From assembly GCF_036227565.1 (NCBI RefSeq), contig NZ_CP109460.1:6572001-6636000 (forward strand): a stretch of DNA of 64,000 nucleotides. Reading direction: 5' to 3'. Below the pieces are notes generated by a model. It was not told the DNA's origin and made no database searches. It saw nothing but the letters and a program-made list of their open reading frames with translations. The DNA is from Streptomyces sp. NBC_01454. GTDB lineage: Bacteria; Actinomycetota; Actinomycetes; Streptomycetales; Streptomycetaceae. Made by a program: the position numbers and the translations under genes. Of the stretch, positions 8,595 to 15,349 are shown one piece after another (position 1 is the first letter of the stretch; each line of letters begins with the position of its first letter).

Positions 8595-9694
8595 CCCCCG
8601 GCGCGGGCACCGGATCCGGCCGAGCGGCCGCCCCCGCCGGGCGGCAGCCGGGCGTGCTCCACATCCGCTTCCGGGCCGCCGACGGCACCCCGCCGAGCGC
8701 CGGATGCTTCGAGCAACTGCTGCGGCTGCTGGCGCAGTTCACCCCGGTGATCGAGGTGCTGCCGCCGGACGCCGCGCTGGCGGACGTCCGCGGTGCGCTG
8801 CGCTACTTCGACCGGGACGCGGCGGGCCTCGCCGAACTGGTGCGGCTGCGCGCGCTGGCCTGGCACGGCGTACGGTGCACGATCGGGATCGCCGCCAACC
8901 CGCTGCTCGCCCGGATGGCGGCCCAGGGAGCGGCCCCGGGAGAGATCAGGGTCGTCCCCGATGACGCCGTCGCCGTCGCCGCGTTCCTCGACCGCCGGCC
9001 GGCCTCGGCGCTGCACGGCGTCGGCCCGGCGACCGCGCGCGCCCTGTGTGCGTACGGGCTCGACAGCGTCGGCAGGGTCGCCGCCGCACCGCCCGCGACC
9101 CTGCAACGGATCCTCGGCGCGCGGACCGGCCGGGTGGTGTACGAGCGGGCCCATGGCATCGACCCGACGCCGGTGACCCCCAACGCCGCGGCCCGCTCGA
9201 TGGCGGCGGAACACCGCTTCGCCCACGACGAACTGGACCCGGACCGCCGACGGCGGGCGCTGCTCTCGCTCGCCGACGGCCTCGGGGCCCGGATGCGGGC
9301 GAGCGGACAGGTGGCCCGTGCGCTCACCCTCACCGTCCGCTACGCCGACCGCTCCACCACCACCCGCACCCGGCGGCTGGACGGGCCGACCGCGCACGGC
9401 CCCGCGCTGACCGAGGCGGCATACGCCCTGCACGCCGCGCTCGGGCTGCAGCGGGCGCGGGTGCGGTCGGTGGCGCTGCGTGCGGAGGACCTGTGCCGCG
9501 CCGAACTCGCCGCCCGTCAGCTGTCTTTCGACCCGTCCGACGACAGGGCGCACCGCATCGAGGCGGCCGTCGACCGGGCCAGGGCCCGCTTCGGGACCGG
9601 GAGCATACGGCCCGCGGCGGCCCTCGGCGGAGTCGGCCGTCCGCCCCCGCTCCCGGGCGCGAAACCCCCCGGCCCCGGTGCCACCCGGCCGTGA
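8591..9694 (+). CDS. ImuB-like Y-family polymerase homologue lacking catalytic residues
   Basis: This 367-residue Y-family-fold protein is translationally coupled to dnaE2 (ATGA at 8591-8594; GGGAG at 8580-8584). Family features are LRALAWHGVRCTIGIAANPLLARMAA (palm), the helix-hairpin-helix HGVGPATARALCAYGL, and a little-finger domain. The metal ligands of active Y-polymerases are altered: HVDMDAF is HIRFRAA here, and SIDE is PPDA. Synthesis is therefore unlikely. QLSFD near the C-terminus looks like a beta-clamp binding motif. This matches the mycobacterial ImuB idea of a non-catalytic adaptor that recruits DnaE2 to the clamp. The S. coelicolor homologue has been called dinP1 (from memory). 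Confidence 0.82.
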   Translation: MTPGAGTGSGRAAAPAGRQPGVLHIRFRAADGTPPSAGCFEQLLRLLAQFTPVIEVLPPDAALADVRGALRYFDRDAAGLAELVRLRALAWHGVRCTIGIAANPLLARMAAQGAAPGEIRVVPDDAVAVAAFLDRRPASALHGVGPATARALCAYGLDSVGRVAAAPPATLQRILGARTGRVVYERAHGIDPTPVTPNAAARSMAAEHRFAHDELDPDRRRRALLSLADGLGARMRASGQVARALTLTVRYADRSTTTRTRRLDGPTAHGPALTEAAYALHAALGLQRARVRSVALRAEDLCRAELAARQLSFDPSDDRAHRIEAAVDRARARFGTGSIRPAAALGGVGRPPPLPGAKPPGPGATRP

Positions 9695-9772
9695 CACACC
9701 GGCCACGGTGCCCCGGCACCCGGCTTCGGTCCTGCGGGGTCCGGCCCCGGCGCCCGGTCGCGCCCCGGCCTC

Positions 9773-10429
9773 TCAGCCGTACAGCCGCTCCGCATACCGC
9801 GGGCCGTAGTGCCGCTCCAGCTCCTCCAGGGGCAGGTCCTGGGCCTCGACGCCCTTGACTATCCGGGCCCGCGACGGCAGGGCGTCCGGCTGCCAGGTCT
9901 CCGGCTTCCACAGCTCCGAGCGCAGAAAGGCCTTGGAGCAGTGGTAGAAGACCTCCTCGACCTCCACCAGCAGCGCCAGCCGCGGGCGGTTCCCCTTGAC
10001 GATCAGCTCGTCGAAGAACGGGGCATCGCGCAGCAGCCGGGCGCGGCCGTTGATCCGCAGGGTGTCGCCGCGCCCCGGAAGGACGTAGTCCAGCCCGACA
10101 TACGGATTGGCCAGGACGTTCATCAGGCCGTCCAGGCGCTTATTGCCGGGGCGGTCGGGGATCACGAGGGTGGTGTCGTCCAGGACATGGGTGAAACCCG
10201 CGGGGTCGCCCTTGGGTGAGACATCGCAGCGGCCCTGCGCATCCGCGGTGGCCAGCATGCAGAACGGCGAGCGGGCCAGCCACTGCCGGTCGAGTTCGTG
10301 CAGCCGGTGCCGGGTCTTGTGCGCGGCATGGGAGGAGGGCTCACCGATCAGTTCGCGCAGCTCCGCCGCCGACGAGATCTCCACCAGGCCGGCCGCGTCC
10401 GCCGCCCCCGTCGCTTCCGCCGTCCCCAT
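9773..10429 (-). CDS. PPOX-class FMN-dependent flavoprotein
   Basis: This 218-residue protein has the split-barrel flavin reductase fold of the pyridoxamine-phosphate-oxidase-like superfamily. Marks are PFCMLATADAQGRCDVSPKGDPAGF, then LVIPDRPGNKRLDGLMNVLANPYVGLDYVLPG and the TLRINGRARLL strand. The SPKGDPAGF and DRPGNKR patterns fit the DR_2398-like subfamily. These proteins bind FMN or F420 and reduce small molecules; the substrate cannot be read from sequence. It converges on the dnaE2 operon and is single-gene transcribed. Confidence 0.85.
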   Translation of the reverse strand: MGTAEATGAADAAGLVEISSAAELRELIGEPSSHAAHKTRHRLHELDRQWLARSPFCMLATADAQGRCDVSPKGDPAGFTHVLDDTTLVIPDRPGNKRLDGLMNVLANPYVGLDYVLPGRGDTLRINGRARLLRDAPFFDELIVKGNRPRLALLVEVEEVFYHCSKAFLRSELWKPETWQPDALPSRARIVKGVEAQDLPLEELERHYGPRYAERLYG

Positions 10430-10824
10430 CGGCGTCTCCCCTCACTCGCTTGGTCAAGGCATCACCGAATGTACGCGATGCCACCGACAATCGACCGTCC
10501 TCCGGCCGGACCGGGCTCGCGGCACCACCGGAGCCCCAACGGGCCCTGGAGCAAACCGGGTTACCCACCGCGACGGGTCGCCCGGGCGGCGGGACAGGGG
10601 AAGCGCCGTCGTGCGACGCCGCGCACAGCACGGTCCGGCCGTGGTGCGCCCCGGACATCCGGTGAGGATTGTGTGGTGTTTCCTTCACCGTCACGCCGCT
10701 GGCACATCCCGCTTACCCAGCCGTAACTTACTTGCCAGTCAACTGCGTTGGCCCTTGCGATCCGGATCGCGTGAACGGCTCACCGAGCACTTCGGAGTCC
10801 CCCTCACCCCGCAAGGAGCATCGT
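10430..10824 (+). promoter_or_regulatory. Intergenic region upstream of the secreted lipase, with a 14-bp palindrome
   Basis: No gene is supported in these 395 bases. They hold the divergent upstream regions of the PPOX and lipase genes. GCGATCCGGATCGC at 10757-10770 is a perfect palindrome 55-68 nt before the lipase start and could be an operator. The stretch around 10720-10740 (CGTAACTTACTTGCC) is locally AT-richer and may hold the promoter. Confidence 0.35.
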
Positions 10825-11676
10825 ATGAAGCTGCGCTGGTCAAGATCGCTCACCTTCCTCTCCGCCCTCGCCCTGGCCTTCGGGGCCGCCACCGTTCCCG
10901 CCGCCGCCGACGCCCCCACCGTCAGCAGCGGCTGGAACAACTACTCCTGCAAGCCCTCCGCCGACCACCCCCGGCCGGTGGTCCTGGTGCACGGCACCCT
11001 CGGCAACTCCGTCGACAACTGGCTGGGTCTCGCGCCCTACTTGGTGGCCCGCGGCTACTGCGTCTTCTCCCTGGACTACGGCCAGCTGCCCGGCGTCCCG
11101 TTCTTCCACGGGCTGGGCCCGGTCGACGCGTCCGCAGGGCAGCTCGCCGACTTCGTCGACCGGGTGCTGGCCGCCACCGGGACGCGGCAGGCCGACCTCG
11201 TCGGCCACTCGCAGGGCGGCATGATGGCGCGGGTGTACCTGAAGTTCCACGGCGGCGCGGACAAGGTGCACACGCTGGTCGGGCTGGCTCCCGACAACCA
11301 CGGCACCGACCTGGACGGGCTGACCCGCCTGCTGCCGTACTTCCCCGGCGCCGAGCAATACCTCGACAAGTCGACCCCGGGGCTGTCGGACCAGATCGTC
11401 GGCTCCGACATCCTGCGCCGCCTCAACGAGGGCGGCGACACCGTCCCCGGGGTCCACTACACCGTGCTCGCCACCCGGTACGACGAGGTCGTCACGCCCT
11501 ACCGGACCCAGTTCCTCGACGGCCCCGATGTGCACAATGTCGTGCTCCAGGACCTGTGTGCGCTCGACCTCTCCGAGCACGTGGCCATCGGACTCCTCGA
11601 CCGCGTCGCCTTCCACGAGACGGCCAACGCCCTCGACCCGGCCCACGCCACCCGGACGACCTGCACGTCGGGCTGA
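10825..11676 (+). CDS. Secreted alpha/beta-hydrolase lipase/esterase
   Basis: This 283-residue precursor has a Sec signal (MKLRWSRSLTFLSALALAFG, cleavage near AAADAP). The mature hydrolase shows an oxyanion-loop HG motif (VLVHGTLGNS), the nucleophile elbow GHSQGG, an acidic residue in ATRYDEVVTPY and the catalytic His in LSEHVAIGL. The profile is that of Streptomyces class-2 triacylglycerol lipases. Four cysteines may form disulfides in the exported enzyme. ATG 10825 has AAGGAG at 10813-10818 with ideal spacing; the frame open upstream lacks such support. It should hydrolyse extracellular lipid esters. Confidence 0.9.
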   Translation: MKLRWSRSLTFLSALALAFGAATVPAAADAPTVSSGWNNYSCKPSADHPRPVVLVHGTLGNSVDNWLGLAPYLVARGYCVFSLDYGQLPGVPFFHGLGPVDASAGQLADFVDRVLAATGTRQADLVGHSQGGMMARVYLKFHGGADKVHTLVGLAPDNHGTDLDGLTRLLPYFPGAEQYLDKSTPGLSDQIVGSDILRRLNEGGDTVPGVHYTVLATRYDEVVTPYRTQFLDGPDVHNVVLQDLCALDLSEHVAIGLLDRVAFHETANALDPAHATRTTCTSG

Positions 11677-11681
11677 CCGGG

Positions 11682-11722
11682 AGCCGGCCCGGCCCCCCGT
11701 CGGCGAGGGGGCCGGACCGGCT
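11682..11722. terminator. Bidirectional terminator between lipase and TetR genes
   Basis: AGCCGGCCCGGCCCCC (11682-11697) pairs with GGGGGCCGGACCGGCT (11707-11722) with one mismatch and a 9-nt loop, between two converging stop codons. Confidence 0.7.
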
Positions 11723-11746
11723 GTGTACCGCGGGCGCCCGCCGCGG

Positions 11747-12334
11747 TCATTCGCCGGCCAGCAGGGCGGCGGTGCACTGTTCGGCGAGGTCCTCGGCGTG
11801 CGCGGGCAGCGGGGAGCCGCCGCGCAGATGGCGGCGTACCAGCGCCAGCGGGAGGTCGATGACCGCGAGCGTCACCCGGTCCAGGCCGGGGCGGCCGTGC
11901 ATCCCGAGCGCCCCCGCGAGCGCCGCCATGGCGGCCCGGACCTGCATGTTCCCGTTCTCGGCCCGCAGCAGATGTTCGTCCGGCCAGTCGTCGTGGCCGA
12001 AGTCGTGGGCCCCGTACAGCAGCAGTGCGGCCTCCTGTGGGTGGGCGCGGCTCCACGCCACGACGTGCCGGGCGGCGGCGCGGGCCCCGGCGCGGGGATC
12101 GTTCGACGACTCCAGGGCCTCGAAGTAACCCTCCTGGAAGCCCTCGACGGTCCGCAGCCACACCTCGGCGAGCAGCGCCGAGCGGCCGGGGAAGCGGTGG
12201 TAGAGCGAGCCGCTGGGCGCGCCGACGGCCGCCGCGACCGCGGACATGGTGACCCCCGAGGGCCCGGACCCGGCCGCCAGCCGTACGGCGGCGTCGAGCA
12301 GCTGCGGGGTGTCGAAGCGCGGTGGCCTGGCCAT
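11747..12334 (-). CDS. TetR-family transcriptional regulator
   Basis: This 195-residue regulator has a helix-turn-helix at ~7-52 (TPQLLDAAVRLAAGSG, then VAAAVGAPSGSLYHRFPGRSALL). The ligand domain carries WSRAHPQEAALLLYGAHDFG, a pattern seen in the TetR_C branch. A strong composite inverted repeat lies directly in front of its own start, so it is probably autoregulated. The gene upstream on the same strand is the LPMO gene and the one downstream is convergent, so its target other than itself is not obvious from context. Confidence 0.87.
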   Translation of the reverse strand: MARPPRFDTPQLLDAAVRLAAGSGPSGVTMSAVAAAVGAPSGSLYHRFPGRSALLAEVWLRTVEGFQEGYFEALESSNDPRAGARAAARHVVAWSRAHPQEAALLLYGAHDFGHDDWPDEHLLRAENGNMQVRAAMAALAGALGMHGRPGLDRVTLAVIDLPLALVRRHLRGGSPLPAHAEDLAEQCTAALLAGE

Positions 12335-12340
12335 GTTCTA

Positions 12341-12377
12341 GAGGGTACTCTCCACATTATTGGAGATATCCCTCCAA
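12341..12377. promoter_or_regulatory. Probable autoregulatory TetR operator
   Basis: GAGGGTACTCTCC (12341-12353) and GGAGATATCCCTC (12362-12374) form an imperfect inverted repeat (9 of 13 pairs) over an 8-nt AT-rich centre. Nested in it is the perfect TTGGAG-ATATCC-CTCCAA (12360-12377). It ends 7 nt from the TetR start codon, so binding would block transcription of the regulator. Confidence 0.6.
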
Positions 12378-12508
12378 AATGGGTCGGAGCGGGTGGGGGA
12401 GGGGACCGAGTCGGCGCCGCCTCCCCGTGCGTCGGACGGGGAGGCGGCGCCGTTTCCCCGGCGGCCGGGCCGCCGGATCAGCCAGGGGCCGATCCGGCGC
12501 GGGACCGG

Positions 12509-13522
12509 TCAGCCGCGGGACCGGGCGGCCTTGCGGCGGGTGGTGGCGAGGAGCACGCCGGCACCCAGGGCCAGGACGGCGGCGCCGGTGGCGGCCAGCG
12601 GGGCGGTGGAGCTGTCACCACCGGTCTCCGCCAGCTGCCGGGTGCCGGCCGGGCGGGCGCCGCCGTCGGGCCGCGGGGCGTTGCCGGAAGCGTCCGGGCT
12701 CCCGCCCGCCGCGGGGCTGTCGGCGCTCGCCGACCGCACGGTGCCCGGGTGGCCGTCCGCACCGGCGCCCTGGTGGTCGTGGTGGCTCATGTCCATCGAC
12801 GACTTCGCGGCGCCCGCCGCGATCTGGCTGTCGGTCGGCGCGGAGGCCAGGGGCGCGGACTTCACGGCGGCGCTTGCGGCCCCGCCGCCCTTCCCGAACA
12901 CGACGTCGGAGCAGGTGTAGAACGCCTCCGGGCTGTCCGACCGCTGCCAGACGCTGTAGATCAGATGGCGCCCGGACCGCGCCGGCACCTTCCCGCTGAA
13001 GACGTACTCGCCATGGGTCAGCTTCGGGTCGGTGACCTTCACGAACGGCTTCGACTCCAGGTCGGACCACTTCAGCGGCTCGGCCGGGTCATAGCCCTTC
13101 TTGGTGAGGTACAGCTCGAAGGAACCCTTGTGCGGAGCGGTGGCCTTGTAGTGGAACGTGTGCGTCCCGGCCCGCATACGGGAGGACGGCCAGTCGGCGC
13201 GCGCCAGGTCCAGGCCCTTGTACGCGGGGTTGTTGGCGCTGCACAGCTTGCCGTCCGGGATCCTCGTCCTCGACTTGCCGCCGGCGTTGCCGTCCCGCAC
13301 CCCGTTCCAGTCGTAGAGCGCCTGTGCTCCGCCGACCTGCACGGCGGCCTTGCACGCCGCGGACTGCGGGCTCTCCGGCCCCTCCGCGTAGCAGGCCGAG
13401 ACCCGGCTCACCGGATCCGTCATCGAACCGTGCGCGGCGGCCGGGCTCGCGGTGAGCACGGTGAGCACGAGCGGCGCGACACCGGCCAGCGCGATCCCGG
13501 TGGCCTTACGACGAGCGGTCAT
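12509..13522 (-). CDS. AA10 lytic polysaccharide monooxygenase with sortase signal
   Basis: This 337-residue precursor has a signal peptide ending ASPAAA. His1 of the mature enzyme follows (HGSMTDPVSRVSACY), giving the copper brace with the second His in AGTHTFHYKATAPHKG. The AA10 core continues to the GRHLIYSVWQRSDSPEAFYTCSDV strand (residues ~30-210). It should cleave chitin or cellulose oxidatively. A His/Met-containing stretch (SSMDMSHHDHQG) and a Pro/Gly linker follow, then LAETG, a hydrophobic segment and an Arg/Lys tail. This is a Streptomyces sortase signal, so the enzyme is wall-anchored rather than freely secreted. ATG 13522 has AAGGAG at 13532-13537. Confidence 0.92.
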   Translation of the reverse strand: MTARRKATGIALAGVAPLVLTVLTASPAAAHGSMTDPVSRVSACYAEGPESPQSAACKAAVQVGGAQALYDWNGVRDGNAGGKSRTRIPDGKLCSANNPAYKGLDLARADWPSSRMRAGTHTFHYKATAPHKGSFELYLTKKGYDPAEPLKWSDLESKPFVKVTDPKLTHGEYVFSGKVPARSGRHLIYSVWQRSDSPEAFYTCSDVVFGKGGGAASAAVKSAPLASAPTDSQIAAGAAKSSMDMSHHDHQGAGADGHPGTVRSASADSPAAGGSPDASGNAPRPDGGARPAGTRQLAETGGDSSTAPLAATGAAVLALGAGVLLATTRRKAARSRG

Positions 13523-13878
13523 CGTGGGGGTCTCCTTCATCAGTGGGCATCCAGCCGGGGCAGGGGGGGAAGCAAGGGCGGCACCGTGGTGGGGGGTCGG
13601 GATGCGCACGTCGGCACCGCCCCCCGGTGAACGGCGCCGGCGCCGCGCAACGCCGCCTTGCGAGAAGCACGCTAGCCCCGCTGAGCAGCGGATTTACGGC
13701 CCGAAGGGCGATGCGGGAGATCGTTATGGTGCGCTTAAGACACGGCTAAGCGGGGGCACAGGCAGGCGGGGAGGAAACGGGCACCGCGCCCCCGGCCGAC
13801 GGGCCTTGCCCGACCCGGCGTGGGGGAGGGGAGGCCCGTTGGCCGCCGTCGGCAATCAGGGTTCGCGCGTGGCGTGCC
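13523..13878 (-). promoter_or_regulatory. Upstream region of the LPMO gene
   Basis: This 356-bp stretch lies between the LPMO start and the stop of the next minus-strand gene. I see no gene and no clear DasR-type or other palindromic site. A slightly AT-richer segment at 13715-13750 (ATCGTTATGGTGCGCTTAAG) is the only promoter-like patch. Confidence 0.3.
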
Positions 13879-15234
13879 TCAGCGGGAGCGGCCCGCGCGG
13901 TGGCGTCGGCCCGGTACCGCGACGGTGACGGCTTGGTGCACCAGCCATTCCAGAGGGCCGCGGCGCAGCCATTTCCGCCACAGCAGGGACACGGTGAGCG
14001 AGACCACGGCGAAGACGGCGAAGGACAGGAAGGAACGGCCGGCCGTCCCGCCTTCGGCCGCCTTGACCGGCGCGAGGTAATTGAGCCAGAGGAAGTGACC
14101 GAAGTACCAGGTCAGAGCCATGCTGCCAAAGGCGGCGACGGGGCGGAGCAGCCGCCGCCACAGGCGCTTGTCCATCAGCGTGAGCAGGCCGCCGAGCAGT
14201 GCGGTGATCGTGCCGAGCATGAAGGTGCCCTCGGTGGCGCTGAATTGCTTGTCGGCGGGGCCGGGGTGGCCCATGGTGACGAGCGACTCCCAGGGTGCCT
14301 TGGGCAGCTTGGGAGGTGCGGACGGTGCACTGCCGGGCGCAGCCGTCGCGGCCGCCGGCGGATTCTTGTACGCGTTGACCGTCTCCACGGCACCCAGCGG
14401 ATACATCGAGACCAGCGACAGCAGGAGTGCGGCCACAGCCGTTCCCGCGCCGGCCACCATCATCCGTCGCCGTACCGCGGCCGCGCGCAGGTCCAGCTTG
14501 CCCAGCGCGAGCCCGAGTGTCAGGAACGGGAGCACGGAGAGGGTGTCCTGGCCTGTGTTTCCCAAGCCGAAGATGACGTTCTGGAGGGTGGGCAGCCATT
14601 CGCCCGGGTGGATGAGCAGGGCGAAGCCGCCCACGGACTCCTTCGGGAGCATGCCCGGGGACATGCCCGGCAGGAATCCCCAGCTCGCTCCCGCGTGGTC
14701 GGCAGCGATCTTGAATACCGGGCAGGCCACCGCCAGCACACCGGCGATGATCAGCAGGGTCCTGACCCGCAGCACCGACAGGGGAAGGAGGAGCAGCAGC
14801 CACAGGGCGTAGTAGTGCAGGATCTGCAGTTCCCACACGCCGAGCTCGCCCAGCACCAGTGCCAGCACGAACAGCATTCCCGCACGGACCGTCACCCGCT
14901 TCCAGGCGGTGACCCGCTCCCGGCCGCGGCGTACGGACGTACCGCCGGTCAGCAAGGCGACCGTCACCCCTGCCAGAAGGAAGAAGATCTCCCGAGAGCG
15001 GGTGCCCAGGAGCCCGTTGATCCAGTTCAGCGAGGAATCGGCGGGCTGCCCCGGCGGCGCGGGGCTCCCCCAACCGGTCAGCGTGAAATGCAGCCAGACC
15101 ATGCCGAGGATCGCGAGCGCGCGCAGTACGTCGATCCCCAGCATCCGCCCTTTCGGGGCCGGCCGGTCCGTTGCGTCGTCACCTTCGGCGTGCGCTTCTC
15201 GGGGAGTGCGCGCCTGGGCGGTCGTGCTGGCCAT
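13879..15234 (-). CDS. Polytopic acyltransferase-like membrane protein (HGSNAT/DUF418 type)
   Basis: This 451-residue membrane protein begins, after a charged tail, with GRMLGIDVLRALAILGMVWLHFTL. That is the first-helix signature of the heparan-alpha-glucosaminide N-acetyltransferase/YeiB (DUF1624/DUF418) group, in which the conserved His is important. SREIFFLLAGVTVALLTGG is the second marker. About ten membrane helices follow, ending with GSMALTWYFGHFLWLNYL and a basic tail. Residues ~285-335 form an Ala/Pro-rich external loop. It may acetylate a sugar or envelope glycan across the membrane; this is inferred from the family. A GGAAGGAA-type site precedes ATG 15234. Confidence 0.8.
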   Translation of the reverse strand: MASTTAQARTPREAHAEGDDATDRPAPKGRMLGIDVLRALAILGMVWLHFTLTGWGSPAPPGQPADSSLNWINGLLGTRSREIFFLLAGVTVALLTGGTSVRRGRERVTAWKRVTVRAGMLFVLALVLGELGVWELQILHYYALWLLLLLPLSVLRVRTLLIIAGVLAVACPVFKIAADHAGASWGFLPGMSPGMLPKESVGGFALLIHPGEWLPTLQNVIFGLGNTGQDTLSVLPFLTLGLALGKLDLRAAAVRRRMMVAGAGTAVAALLLSLVSMYPLGAVETVNAYKNPPAAATAAPGSAPSAPPKLPKAPWESLVTMGHPGPADKQFSATEGTFMLGTITALLGGLLTLMDKRLWRRLLRPVAAFGSMALTWYFGHFLWLNYLAPVKAAEGGTAGRSFLSFAVFAVVSLTVSLLWRKWLRRGPLEWLVHQAVTVAVPGRRHRAGRSR

Positions 15235-15349
15235 GCGGTTCCTTCCTTCGGCTCTTCGTTCTCAAGCGAAGGTAGAAGCGCACCTTTCCGGTACGTTGAC
15301 GACCGTATGACCGTTTTGTGACCGGTGTCGCCGCCGGCCGGCCCCCACG

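Noticed and set aside
8591..9694. Active DinB/Pol IV polymerase
   Set aside because: The first metal-binding Asp and the SIDE-motif Glu are replaced, so an adaptor role is favoured.
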